A stretch of DNA of 64,000 nucleotides from NCBI GenBank assembly GCA_963924555.1, contig OZ004588.1, forward strand, positions 3,410,001-3,474,000, given 5' to 3'. This DNA is from Crambe crambe. Its lineage: Eukaryota; Porifera; Demospongiae; Poecilosclerida; Crambeidae. Shown here in pieces: positions 1-11,960 of the stretch. Below the pieces are notes generated by a model. It made no database searches. It saw only the letters and a program-made list of their open reading frames with translations, and was not told the DNA's origin. The stretch's first letter is position 1. Each line of letters begins with the position of its first letter. A program made the position numbers and the translations under genes.

Positions 1-700
1 TAGAGTGCCACAGGGATAACGTTGAGCATGCATCAACTGAAGAATATTACCGCAGAACGAATGGCACAAATGCGTGAGCGTTTTGGTGATACTCAAATTA
101 TTGCTTCCAAATTAATTAATCTGGTAGCTACCTTCTGTAATTTGTAATGTTAATTTTTTGATGATTTAATTTCTTTTTATAATGATGATTTGCCCAATCC
201 ATCTGTTGTTGCCACTGAGATTTTGAGATGGAAGGCTAAGTGGGAGAGACAAGGTGCAGAGGATCGACCTGAATCTCTGGCAACTGCCATCTAGCAATGT
301 GATAAGGATTTCTTTCCTAATATTTATGCACTGCTACATCTTGGTTGTACTGTACCAGTCACTTTCAGTGAGAATGAAAGAGCCAATAGTGTACTTAAAA
401 ACTTGAAATCATTTTTACGTAGCACCCAGGGACAAGAACGATTGTCATCCTATAGTTTACCTGTAGATCTCGATGAAGTAGTAGAAAGATTTAAACTAAA
501 ATGTAATAGAAGAATAAACTTATGAATAATTCCACATCATTATCACTTTACACTTGTATTCTTTTTTTCTATCCGTAAATTTATACTTTACCGATAAAGT
601 GGTGTGGTTACGTAAAAAGTGGGCGTGGTTTTCTAAAATTTTCGCCCATGCACACGGTACAGTTCAGAACCCCCTTCTAATTTTTCTAGATCCACCCCTG
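1..700 (+). mobile_element. 3' part of a decayed hAT-family DNA transposon
   Basis: The right end, 691-700 preceded by a T-rich stretch, reads CTAGATCCACCCCTG, the complement of the CAGGGGTGGATCTAG terminal repeat typical of hAT elements. Inside lies a broken transposase C-terminus (208-525). The 5' end is outside the window, so neither the left terminus nor the 8-bp target duplication can be checked. The base after the end is the start of GCATGGAT, a motif of the surrounding array, so the element probably landed in an array block. Confidence 0.75.
208..525 (+). pseudogene. hAT transposase C-terminal (dimerisation) fragment
   Basis: The plus frame reads VATEILRWKAKW, then after one in-frame TAG (292-294) FPNIYALLHLG, VPVTFSENERANS and LRSTQGQERLSS, ending at TGA 523-525. 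This matches the hAT C-terminal dimerisation region of the THAP12/ZMYM-like transposases, whose usual pattern is a FPN-L...LP-T-S-ERSFS...LRSTMGQERL block. The usual Cys-Ser-Ala-Glu-Arg is altered to FSENERANS. The stop codon and the lack of an upstream frame mark a dead copy. Upstream bases (60-150) are multi-frame and not interpretable. Confidence 0.75.
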
Positions 701-2486
701 GCATGGATGAGTTCATAGACCTGAACATTTCATGGCCCACCGCTGTCAAACTGAGATTGACTATTCTGTTGCTTTTTGTTGGTTGTTTTTTTGAAGTGTT
801 GAGACCCTTTACCCATTTAAACCTAGGTGATACTGAACACGTACACTCATTTTGAACCTTCTCTTGCTTAAATTCATATAGTCGCTTGTGACTTTATTGA
901 TCCTTACCAATTAATCTAAAGTGTAATTATTCTTGCATAAGTTTGGTATAGTTTAAGTCCTTATTTACCAAACCACCAAATTGTCCATCCACATGGAAAT
1001 CTGTGCATCATTAGCTTCTCCATGTTGGAAAAACTTGCACCTCTGTACTGACATCAGTTTCACATCGATTAATTTCTCTCATCCTTGATAGGATTCTTGT
1101 ACCATCTGAATCTATGGGAACTTACCCACATACACAATTCAACTTCCTCCACCCCTTCCTCCCTGCTGAACAAGTTATGGGTGAATACGAGTTGCTTGCA
1201 TGAAGTAAAGACTCTCTGATTAATATAATTGGTACATCTTCTAATTGCCACCCCCCCTCCCTTATACATTCAGTTTGCCGATGGTAGACATGTCATTCTA
1301 TTCTACTTATGACCTAATATTGAGACCCTTTACCAGCTTATGTGTGGCAGTATAGGAACTTGACTTTGAATGTTGTCCAGAGAGGTGGTAGCACTTTCAG
1401 TCGGTATGATTGTTTACTTTCTGTTTCACGATCGCTCCCTTTCTATTGTCCAGTGTCAAGCCAATATGTGTTTTTTAGACTGGGAATACCTTTATTTTAG
1501 GAGGGTGTGGTCTAATATGAATCCCATGCATAGTCTGAGCATGTTTCAACTAGCCTTAAACTGGAATGTAATTACTGTGCATTATTTAGAACCTTTAGTA
1601 TTAGATGCTGTGTATTATACAGTGAAACTTGTCATCTTTAGATACTGTATCAACATTATCAATGCATGTATAAGTTTAATCAATGACCACCTTCCATCCA
1701 TCCAAGCCAGTACTGTCATGTTGAAGAATAGTGACTAAGTGCTCTTCCATGTGTCAGAAGTGCAATGTACTAGGGTAGTATATCAGACATCCTATTGTGC
1801 ATAATATTGTGTTGTTTATTAACAATGTGTGAATTACAATTTACTACTACACACACCCCACTCCTCTTCCACACTTCATTCTTTTTAGCTAAGCACTATA
1901 TGTTGTGCATGTGATTACAAAATGTGATGACGAAGCCCAGAAAGAAGAACCATCTTAATCAATCTATCTCACCTTTATCTGTTCAAGCAGCCATTACTTG
2001 GTCACTTTCCTTTCACATGTGATTTCAGTTTGATGTAGTTTCAGACCGTATCAACCATCTCCCCCTCCCCTTCTTGACCTTTTTGTGGTTGTATTGTGGT
2101 TGTAATTGCATGTACTAGCATGTGTGTGGAATCATGTCCTCTATGCTTCTTATCCAGCTTTCTCCTTTAGAAGGTGCCAGTACTTTATGTGGAACTGACC
2201 CAAAAGACATCACTTTTCATGTTTGGTGTTGATATTGCATTAGGTACGTCTTCTGATTGCCCCCCTCCTCCTATATATTGTCCCATCTTTCTTTGTCCCT
2301 AGCATGGATAGGAGTTTGCACATGTGAGCACCTCATATTACCCTCCACTCATTCTAGACGATCAACCCCTTTTCATGCTGAAGATAGAACTCTGCCTCAA
2401 TACATTTCCACAAATTCCACCATTATCATCCACCATTACATAATAATGCCCCAGGAGGAGTATATTTCCCAATACTCTCTGTCTGT

Positions 2487-2494
2487 GTGTGTAT

Positions 2495-2531
<37 letters not shown>
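2487..2531. repeat. (TG)n microsatellite
   Basis: Alternating TG with two A interruptions (TGTGTATG) near the left side. A similar (TG)n run of about 26 bases lies at 5787-5813 in the next copy of the same block, so the microsatellite is part of the repeated unit. Confidence 0.9.
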
Positions 2532-2539
<8 letters not shown>

Positions 2540-3157
2540 TGATTATGTTGTGGTGAATTAGTGTTTTATTCCTCTGACTTGTAGTCCATTCAGAACTGAT
2601 GAAATTGCTTTCCATAGTTGATTGCTCTAATGAAGGAAGGGTTGGGGGTGGACCCCAAATTAGTTGTGTTGCTATGTACTTATCATGTTTTAGAACATTG
2701 AAAAGGAACCACCTTTTCTACTCTCCCAATTAGTGTTTGTGCAGTGGTTCCATCCATGCATAATGTGAAAATTTCAGTTCCATGTTATTCCATAGAAGAC
2801 TACAAAGCTGAGGAATAAAGTATGATATCTGAAAAGCCACTTTTTCCCACTCTGAGACATTTGCAGTTTTTTTATACACAATCAGCAGTAAATTGTATGC
2901 TCTTTGTATAGAACCTTCCTCAATTGATGTGTGTTAGTAGTGAAGTGGAAGTGGTTAGAATGTCTATGTCAAAAAATTTCTGGAGATCTGGGGATCGGAG
3001 ATAATGTCTGAAATCCCCCCTCCCCTCAACACAATACGTACACATAATGTGTTGCTGCTATCACTTGTAGTATGTATGTTTTTTGCCATACACACCCCCA
3101 CCCCCCATCTTTTGCATCGTTCTATTTAAGTACTGTATATTGTGTATGCAATTACAG

Positions 3158-3228
3158 AATGAGATAATGAACCCCTCAAGAAAGAGGAGCAGTCGTAATC
3201 ATCCCTCTATGAAACCAAACCCTTCAAG
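3158..3228 (+). other. Candidate exon Q, copy 1 (array)
   Basis: Bounded by a good acceptor (GCAATTACAG) and a donor (CTTCAAG/GTAACT). The block AATGAGATnATGAAGTCCTC-AGGAAGAGGA-CAGTC recurs at 41,939-41,999, 46,708-46,779, 52,326-52,396 and 58,442-58,510, each with the same acceptor. The last copy has lost its GT donor. One frame (NEMMKSSRKRNSLNRP in the 41.9-kb copy) is open in three of five copies but lengths differ, so a common coding frame is doubtful. It could be an exon of a decayed family or of a non-coding transcript. Confidence 0.4.
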
Positions 3229-6200
3229 GTAACTATCAATCCTTCTCACCTTATATTTGTACTGTGTAATAGTTTCTTTAAGGTCAATTGGATCCTATAA
3301 AGGGTGTGCATGTATGGCAAAATGATGTGTGACAGCGACCTACTTGGTTATCACATGTGATTTCCTTTTTGATGTGTTTTTTTAGAGCATTATTATTGCA
3401 CCTTCTCCCTCTTCGAGCCTCTTTGTGGTTGTATGTACTAGCATGTGGAATCATACTCTTATCCTGCTCCCCTTTAGAAGGTGCCAGTACATAATGTTTT
3501 GTATGGCTCAAAAGATATCAATTTTCCATGCTAAACGAGGTGTTGATATGCCACCCCTTACAATGCTGTCCTATATTCAGATTCAATACATTTCCACTAA
3601 CTCCTTCATATCCACCAACATCATCCACCGTCTCGTTGTCATACAATATTATGTTAATTACATATGTTAATATCCCAGGAGAATGCTTGTCCCAATACTC
3701 TGTGTGTATTCTACTGCATCGTAAATGTCACAATATCAGTTTGGCTAAATTGTTACCCTAAGGTGTGTGTGTGCAGACCCACATCATCTGTAGGTGCCTG
3801 ACAGCACATCAAATCACCTGTAGGTGTCTGATTGACATGCCCAAATAAGTGCCAGTTGCTACATACATATGGTGGGCATTATATGTGACAGTCCCAGCCA
3901 GCACATTACATTAATCGTTCCTCAAATTATGCTTTAAAATTACGAAACAGTCCCAAACTTCCCTATCAGATGGAGTTCGTAGACCTGAGCTCACCAGTGT
4001 CATTGACTTTTTGGACCTTTTAAGATTGAGACCCTTTACCCACTGCATGAAATTGACTTCAAATGTTGATCCAGAGAAGTTGCCATATTTTTCACTTTCT
4101 GTTTCACTGTTCTATCATCCATCTACCGTAGTATGGTATGAATTTGAACTTGGGTAAAGAGTAGGGTGTGCTACAATATGGATTCATAATCCAAGCATGT
4201 TCTGAGTGAGTCTGTCTTTCATAAACTACCCCCATATACTTGACATGTTGTGAATATCAGTTGCCTGTGGAGGGCGAGTTGCTGCCAATTAAGTTTCCAG
4301 TATTTTCAGCATTTAGTAGGACTAGAGCAGTTGCACTAAAGCTAGCCATACCAGCTGTGTGTATGGACAGGTGGTACCCTTGTACTGGTACTGGCCCTTG
4401 AGTGTTCCATAAGCCTGGGGTATAGAAAAAAGAAGGGCGGGGCAAAGGAAAAGGCACATCACATACAGTACTTCAAGCTGCAATAAATAATAAGTATAAT
4501 TTAATTTTAAATTATAACTTCTATATTGTCTGTACAGCTTCTAAGAACAGTTTACTGGAACACTTACTGTTTACTGTGATGAACATAAACAAGCTGAGAA
4601 TCCAACATCCCACCACTGTCAATTTATGGTATGTTTGGAGATTAACTATTCTGTTTTCGACTTTCTGGTGTTGAGACCCTTTACCAATTTTTGATAACCT
4701 TCTCTTGCTTAAATTCATGTAGTCGTTTGTGACATTATATAATGAACTTTGGTAGCATAATTGCAAACCACCAAATTATCCATCCACATGGAAATCTGTG
4801 CATCATAATTTTGACTTTAGCTTCTCCAGGTTGGAGAAATTTATCTGCACCTCTGTACTGACATCAGTGTCACATTGATTAATTCCTCTCTCTCCCTTGA
4901 TAGGGTCTGAATGTCTGGGATCCTACCCACATGCAAATTCAACTCCCTTTACCCCTTAAGTACGAGTTGTATGCATGAAGGAAGGACTCGGTATTGTCGG
5001 TACATCTTCTAATTGCCCCTCCCCTATATATTTTCCCATCTCTGTCAGTAGTGGGGTGAATACGAGTTGCTTGCATGAAGGAAGGACTCTCTCTGATTGG
5101 TATAATTGTAATCCCCTCTCCCTCCCCTATATATTCAGTTTGTCCCTAGCATGGACGTGTTGATGGAGTTAGTAGATGTGAACACCTCATGGCCTACCAC
5201 TGTCATTCTATTATGACTTTCTAATGTTGAGACCCTTTACCCAGCTAATGTGTATAGAGTGGCAGTACAGGAACTTGACATCAAATGTTGAGGTGTCTCT
5301 CCAGAGAAGTTGTAGCACTTTCAGTCGATATGATTGTTTACTTTCTGTTTCATAATGGCTCCCTTTCTATTATCAAGCCAGTATGAATTTATTTATGGAG
5401 GGTGTGCTCTAATATCAATCCATGCACCCTACACACTTACCAACTCTCCAGCAGTCTGTCATGTTGTGTGTCGGACTTGTCAAGTGTGTGTGGACACATA
5501 CTGTGTGTGTATTAAACATAATCAATGCAGTTTTCTAAGAGTAGGTTAATATGCCTGTATCCTGTCCACCTTCCCCCTTTAGAAGGTGTCAGTACATTAC
5601 CTTTCCATGGCTCAAAAGGTATCAGTATTCCTTTTTCACACCAATAAGGTGTGGATAAATCAACCCCTTTCCATGCTGAAGATAGAACCCTGCCTCAATA
5701 CATCTTCACATTTTCTACGCACTCCTTCATATCATCCATCATCCTGTTGTTACCTAATAATGCCCCGGGAGAAGTGAATGTCCCAGTACTGTGTGTGTGT
5801 GTGTGTGTGTGTGAGGATTTTTAAGAGAAAATAATTAACATTTATGCAACATTTATGCAAAGGATTAAGTATGTGTACCGCCCATATGCAACACAGTTGT
5901 CACATGACATCATAACGTTTGGGTTAATGATGTCATTAACTTATGTTTCAAGTATTCCACTCAAATTTTTTCCTGATTATGTATTCATATATGCTGAGTG
6001 TGCATGATATGAGATAATGTCAAACATAACCATGAAGACCCTTCCTCTGGTTATGAACAGTCTCTGATTGCTCCTCTCCCTCCCCCTATATATTGTACCA
6101 TCTCACTTTGTCCCTACCATGGATAATGTTGAGAGTTCGTAGACCTGAGCACTTCATGCCCCCTGTCATTCTAGACGGTTGATATCAACTTGATGTTGAG

Positions 6201-6642
6201 ACCCTTTACCCACTTCAGCTTAGTTAATGTGTATAGAGTGGTAAAATGTTGAGGTGTGTATCCAGAGAGGTTGTCATATTAGTTGATATGATCGTTTATT
6301 TTCTGTTTCGCTATATGGTCCCTTTTATTATGTATGGGGTTTTTGAATGGACCATTGGAAAGCATTTCTGGTGATTTCAAGTGGGATCTATAAGAATCAA
6401 ATTATTGATCATGAATCATATTAATTATCACATAGTTGGTTAATACCCTCAGCCTCGGAGTTCCACATAGGACGGTTATAATGACCTCAAGCTTTGCCCT
6501 CAGTCATCGTAATAGCAACAACTCTCAGGTTCCTAAACTAGTGAATTCCTTGACTTTGTGGAATGACCTTTATACTCAAGTGGTTAAATGACTGTTGTAT
6601 AATGTACATACATATGAAGTGTTTCCCTCTGTTTTCCATGTA

Positions 6643-7171
6643 GATGCTTCAACTTAAGGAATGCAAAGACAATGGAGCACTAACATTCTGTGGTGATCTG
6701 CAAACTCAGAACTGGGTGCTGTTTGTTTTGTTGACTCCACCTCCTCTCCCCTCCTCTCCCCTGATGTGACACCCACAGAGATTGCGTCCCCCATGAAGGG
6801 ATCCAGCTGCTCCTTATTTAAGACCATTTTCACTCACTATCGGATTCTGAAGGTATGCAGAAAAGTTCTTTTCTTATTCTGCACAGTTTCCTGTTTTGGT
6901 TATCTTGGACATGTGTCTTTTGAATATTTGACTTTGATGTGGCTAATGGAATGTTAATACCCTTTGATGGATGAGATGATCCCTACATAACACTCCCAAT
7001 CACTATGACCTAAACCTATGGGGTGTCCCTGTAATTAGTCCATGAATGACCTTTTGACCTTTCCAATGTACATAGGAGAGGGAACAGAAGTGGACATCAT
7101 CGATGTATTCTCACCAGAGTCTGAAGATGACACGTCAGAGAAACACTTCTGCCAGCCCGTACAGTGATGAC
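6643..7171 (+). pseudogene. Terminal exon-like blocks of array unit 1
   Basis: Three blocks with splice-like borders. From 6643 (CCATGTAG/ATGCTTCAACTTAAGG) there is a short exon-like start. 6779-6852 lies between CCCACAG and GGTATGC. From 7076 (CATAG/GAGAGGGAAC) an acidic block reads VFSPESEDDTSE in one frame up to TGA. The same trio occurs at 11,295-11,800, 45,243-45,740 and 55,925-56,420. In unit 4 the middle block reads VQLVLTEEHLHTWILDQLK and at 9,019 it reads IQLEQHYLHPRILDQL, which suggests protein-level conservation. In this copy the middle block is diverged. No family is recognised. Confidence 0.4.
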
Positions 7172-7337
7172 TACAGGGCCACACCCACTTATGTCTCACC
7201 TTTCATCTTTTTGAACTATTATGTGTACATATTAATATGTGTATGTTGGGTTGAGAGAGTTCAGTATCATTGTTGGTCATGTGATCAGTTGTATCATCAT
7301 TCTTGATAATATCCTCCACTAGGCTGTTAATCAATTT

Positions 7338-7349
7338 TGCGCATGGGCA
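7338..7349. promoter_or_regulatory. NRF-1-like site at the start of array unit 2
   Basis: TGCGCATGGGCA, one base off the palindromic NRF-1 site TGCGCATGCGCA that is found perfectly at the equivalent point of units 3 and 4. It lies just after the 3' block of unit 1 (TTCAGTATCATTGTTGG, 7259). A GTAAGT donor follows at about 7550, as expected for a TATA-less promoter with a short first exon. This is inference from position and motif. Confidence 0.4.
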
Positions 7350-9018
7350 TTGTGATTTTAGGGGGTGGGGCAGGGCTGTTGCATGGTGGGCATTATTTGC
7401 ATCAGTGATAGCACATGCATTGAATATTCTGACCAAGAGATCTGTTTGAAGATCGAGATGGAGACAGCTTGCTTGTTGAGTGTCTGCAGTCGGCGACGAG
7501 GTTTCATTCATTCAGATGGAAGTGTTCTGCATTAATAACTGGCATCTGTGTAAGTACCTGCAGCCTTTGGACATTTAGGTTAACAAGTCTTGAATCAGTG
7601 ATAGCGTCCAACTTGTAAACATCATCCATTGATCCACCCATCTTTAGCAAAAAGACATGTTTCACCTGTAGGTGTCTGATTGACATGTCCAAATAAGAGC
7701 CAGTTGCTACATACATATGGTGGGCATTATATGTGACAGTCCCAGTCAGCACATTAGATTATTCATTTCTCAAATCATGCTTTATAATTATGAAACAGTC
7801 CAAAACTTCTGTCATATATAATGGTTGTCCTGTCTCACCTTGTCCCTAGCATGGATTGTGTTGAGAGGATTGTAGACCTGAGCACCACCCTGTTATTATA
7901 GATGGTTGACATTGACAAGTCCTTTACCCAATGTACGTAGTACTTTCTAAATGTTGACACCCTTTACCCACTTCAATTTAGCAAGAAATTGACTTTTTTC
8001 ACTTTTTGTTTCACTATGGTCCCCTTTCTATCATCCAACTATTAACTCATAAATATATTGTATGAATTTGATTGTATTGAGCAAAGAGGAGAATATGGAT
8101 TCATAATCTGAGCATGTTACTGAAGACCTTTCACCCAGTGCTCACTCGTTCTGAGTGAGTCTGTCTTTCATAAACTACTCTGTATAGTTTTTGAATACTG
8201 GTTGCCTATGGAGAGCTGAGTTGCTGTTAAGTTTGCCAGTATTTTACATTTTAAGTTGGTGAGTATTAAGACTAGAGCAGTTGCACTAAATCTACGTAGC
8301 CATACCAGCTGTGTGTATGGACAGGTGGTACCATCGTACTGGTACTGGCAAGCTGTGGACTGCTCCAAGCCCTTCAGTGTTCCATAAGACCAGGTAGCAC
8401 TGGCACACTACTTAAAGACCTTCAATTAGAAATACTGTCCTGGCTTTGTTCCTCTGACATAATGTATTCAGAACTGGTGGGATTACCTTTCCACAGCAGA
8501 TTGCTCCAACCACATCATAATGAAGGGGGAGACCCCCTAAATTAGTGTTGTGTGTACTAACTGATCCTGTTATGTGTTTCATTATGCACACTATCACATG
8601 TTAATTTCCTCTGGATACCACATATGTACATGCATGCACATCCACTGGCTTGACTAATATCTGTGTGGCAATAGCATACCATGCACATAATTTCTTATGA
8701 TCCAGGGACTGATTTTTTGGTAGAGTTGTACTATGTCTAGTATTGGACTTTAGACTGAAGTCCAGGTAAAGGGTCCCTATGGGTATGTTAACCATGTGGT
8801 CATTACTTGGGGGAATGATAATACTCTTGAGAGTATTTGCATTGGGAGCATTTAATTTTATATTCCATACAACATGTGATATATTAATAACTCACAATCT
8901 TCTAGAGAAGAGTAGTTGGGTCTATACATACTAGTATGAGTTACATGATTGCTTGGTGGGTGTGGTTTATTTGATTGACTCCACCTCCTCTCCCCTCCCC
9001 CTTATACGATACCAACAG

Positions 9019-9092
9019 AGACTGCCTCCCCTGATGAAGTGATCCAGCTGGAACAACACTATCTTCACCCAAGGATTCTTGATCAACTGATG
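9019..9092 (+). other. Candidate exon R, extra copy in unit 2
   Basis: A 74-nt block between ACCAACAG and GGTACGTAC. One frame is fully open and reads ASPDEVIQLEQHYLHPRILD, matching VQLVLTEEHLHTWILDQLK of the 56-kb copy at protein level. The acidic terminal exon does not follow. The sequence runs into another GCATGGAT block instead, so this copy is orphaned by recombination inside the array. Confidence 0.45.
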
Positions 9093-9846
9093 GTACGTAC
9101 TTTAGAGTTATTTGGGTGCAGAAAGTTCCATTTATATTCTGTGCAATTACCTCCATATCTGAATATTCCATCTTATGTGGTTAATGGATTGGTGAGGTAT
9201 TTACCTCAGCCTGTTTTGATTCCAGGGCCTTCCCTCACACCTCCCAATCACTATGGCTTATATGTTAATTGATTATGGCCCTTAGTGGATTGACCCTTTG
9301 ACCATCTCATTTTATCACTGGCATGGATAAGTGACACGTGGGTAGTGTTGGGAGGTGGTTTATAGACCTGAGCATCTCATTGTTATTCTAAATGACACTT
9401 GTGTGTACGTATCATTCTAATGTTGAAACCCTTTACCCACTCTAGTTCAGGTGTCTAGGTTATTATATTAGCACTTTCAGTCAATATGATTATTCATTTT
9501 CTGTTTCGGTATGGTCCCCTTTATAAGACATGAGCTTACCTTTGATAGAGATTTGAGAAGGGTATGCTATCCACAATCCAAGCATGTAATTGTTAGTGAT
9601 TGTCTTTTTGGTTTTCAGACTGAACCATGTGAATTACAAGTGTTTTTATGGTAACTGTTGTCAAGTGAAGTAAATCCCTAATGGACCTTGCAGTTTTTAT
9701 TCTCTATCCATATGTAATCAATGGTCTTCAAATTGTATGCTCTATATAGAACAGGGATTCATGTGGATGGGTGGGTGTATGATAAGGTCTCCCCTCCTAA
9801 AATTGCTTTAGTGGTGTTGTTTAAGAAGTAATTCTACAACCTAATG

Positions 9847-9848
9847 TG

Positions 9849-9879
<31 letters not shown>

Positions 9880-9898
9880 ACCTCAACCTCAACCTCAA
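9847..9898. repeat. (TG)n-(TC)n-(AACCTC)n compound microsatellite
   Basis: TGTGTGTGTG passes into about ten TC dinucleotides and then four AACCTC hexamers. It is open on the minus strand and generates a spurious Arg-Leu-rich ORF there, which is not called. Confidence 0.9.
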
Positions 9899-11006
9899 AA
9901 TCCTGTATGAATCCTTGTAAAACTTTCCTCCATTAAAAGATCGGGCAGTAATTTTACGAATTATGTAATCAATGTTTCTCGAGACAGTCTCAACTGCCCC
10001 CATTTAGTTTGTCTCTTTGTGTGTGCTGTATTCTGATTATGTTGCCTATTATTCCTGAGTATGTATTCATATGTGCTGGGAGTGCATGATAATGAGATAA
10101 TGTCGAGCAAAACCCTTCCTCCTGTCTCTGATTGCTCCTCCCCCTCCCCCTATATATTGTACCATCTCACTTTGTCCCTAGCATGGATAATGTTGAGTTT
10201 GTAGACCTGAACACCTCATGGCCCACCCCTGTCATTCTAGACAGTTAACATGTACTCGATGTTGAGACCCTTTACCCACTTTACCTAGTTAATGTGTATA
10301 GAGTGGTGAAGTGTGTATCCAGAAGTTGTCATATTAGTTGATATGATTGTTTATTTTCAGTTTCATTATGGTCCCTTTTATTATGTATGGGGTTTTTGAC
10401 CATATAGTCATGCACTACTGTCACTACTTCCACTACAGACTTCACTATAGTCTTATAGTGGTCCCTTGATGTGGATCATTGCTTCCATCAGTAACAAATG
10501 ATAACGGAAGCAATTTCCTCTGAGAATGCATTTTAAAAAAGATGAAACTTGAAAGTACAACTACCATGACTTCCCACATTTTACGTCCTATAAAAGTAGC
10601 ACTCTGCACATACATCCCATTCATGTCACTGTTAACAAAAATAACACTCGATGTTATTCTTCAGCTTCTATGGTATACGGATGGATACACATAGTACATT
10701 CAAACCCAATCACATGACCAATTGTACCTAATCACATGATTGGATTGCAATACAATGTCCTATGCCTTTGAAGTGGCTACAGGACAATAGCAGTTGTCTA
10801 GAGATTTGGTCAGATAAAAGATATTGACCAGGAAACAGTGAACCCTGACACACTATGTACTAATTACTATAAGACTATGGCATCCATAATATGCTTTGAA
10901 GTTTCTACCTTAATGAGGTCTCTAATGAGGTCTTTAAAATAGGGATAAATGACCAATATCTGTCTGGGCTCCATAAGCACCAGCTTCGACTCATTTTATA
11001 GTGTCA

Positions 11007-11101
11007 TTGGGTTTCTTGTGTTTTTAAAAGAATGTAGTGATATCAAATAAATTATTATTCATGATCAAATAATTACATTCTTTAAAACCACCAGAAACCC
11101 A
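11007..11101. repeat. Imperfect fold-back in array unit 2
   Basis: GGGTTTCTTGTGTTTTTAAA on the left pairs with the TTTAAAACCACCAGAAACCC stretch on the right, around an AT-rich centre (ATTATTATTCATGATCAAAT). The counterpart region of unit 1 (about 6355-6420) keeps only traces. Likely a small MITE. Confidence 0.45.
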
Positions 11102-11294
11102 ACAAGACTGCTGAAGGTTTGACAGTATCATTGAGTCTACATTATACTGTAAGTGCCGAGTTCCACTGTTTTAGGACCTTCTAATTGTCATTATAATGAC
11201 CTCAAGCTTTGCCCTCAGTCACCATAATAAAGTGGTTCAATGACTGTTGTATGATGTACATACATATGAAGTGTTTCCCTCTGTTTTCCATGTA

Positions 11295-11800
11295 GATGCT
11301 TCAGCTTAAGGAATGTAAAGACAATGGGGCACACATTCTGTGGTGATCTGCAAACTCGTAGAACTGGGTGTTGTTTGTTTTGTTGACTCCACCTCCTCTC
11401 CCCTCCCTCTGATACAATACCCACAGAGACTGCCTCCCCAATGAAGCTGGTCCTTATTAAGCATTCACTGAAGGTATGCAGAAAACTCACTTCATAGTTT
11501 GGACTGTTTTGGTTATCTTGGACATGTTTCTTTCGAATATTTGACCTTGATGTGGTTAATGGAATGTTAATACCCTTTGATGGATGAGATGATCCCTACA
11601 TAACGCTCCCAATCACTGACCTAAACCTATGGGGTGTGAATAGGTGTCCCTGTAGTTAGTCCATGAATGACCTTTTGACCTTTCCAATGGTGCATAGGAG
11701 AGGGAACAGAAAAGACGAATGTGAAGTTTGTCACAAGAGTCTGAAGGAGAAGACACTTCAGAAAGTGATGGAGGTTCCACATCCACGAGTCCGACTACAG
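11295..11800 (+). pseudogene. Terminal exon-like blocks of array unit 2
   Basis: The trio is as in unit 1: ATGTAG/ATGCTTCAGCTTAAGG (11,295); a shortened middle block, 11,427-11,473, that has lost about 27 bases; and the acidic block from 11,698. Here the acidic block is frameshifted but still reads SQESEGEDTSESDGGSTS (from about 11,731), longer than in the other copies. The deletion and frameshift indicate decay of this copy. Confidence 0.4.
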
Positions 11801-11960
11801 GACCATACCCACTTATGTCTCGCCTTTTGTTTTTGAAGTGTATCATCTTTAATTCTATTATGTGTGTGTATGTATATTGGGTTAAGAGAGTTCAGTATCA
11901 TTGTTGGTCATGTGACCAGTTGAGTCATCATTCCTGATAACACTTCTGTATTTGGCTGTT

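Larger units (their letters stand above)
701..7320 (+). repeat. Array unit 1 (gene-like tandem repeat unit, 5' part scrambled)
   Basis: This is the first visible unit of the local array. Recurrent blocks seen here: the GCATGGAT...GTAGACCTGA...CACCTCATGG block followed by TTGAGACCCTTTACCCA (about 701, 2300, 3960, 5150, 6115); the ACAGAATGAGAT exon-like block (1920 weak, 3158); a block with CACCTGTAGGTGTCTGATTG (3740-3900); a block with GGACTAGAGCAGTTGCACT (4290-4420); and the terminal exon-like blocks (6643-7170). The same blocks recur at 7.3-12 kb and 38-58 kb in the same orientation. No long open frame survives, so short ORFs here are not called as genes. Coding status is unknown. Confidence 0.6.
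7321..11960 (+). repeat. Array unit 2 (gene-like tandem repeat unit)
   Basis: The order is: NRF-1-like site (7338); first-exon-like stretch with a donor near 7550; CACCTGTAGGTGTCTGATTG block (7665); GCATGGAT/GACCCTTTACCCA blocks (7850, 9325, 10,180); GGACTAGAGCAGTTGCACT block (8272); a block with CAGAACTGGTGGGATTACC and GGGGGAGACCCCCTAAATTAG (8444-8765); middle exon copy (9019-9092); terminal exon blocks (11,295-11,800); and a 3' block TTCAGTATCATTGTTGGTCATG (11,891). At 10,180-10,246 a short frame reads MDNVEFVDLNTSWPT. All frames are otherwise interrupted. Confidence 0.6.

Noticed and set aside
1370-1738. 122-codon plus-strand open frame in the array
   Set aside because: It starts at a non-ATG codon, contains no motif, crosses array blocks whose other copies are interrupted in this frame, and its amino-acid make-up is that of translated AT-rich non-coding DNA.
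4257-4457. Minus-strand frame reading PVPVQGYHLSIHTAG..., also present at 55.6 kb
   Set aside because: The similarity between copies simply reflects DNA conservation of the array block. Frame ends differ, another copy (43.7-43.9 kb) is broken, and the array is otherwise plus-strand oriented.
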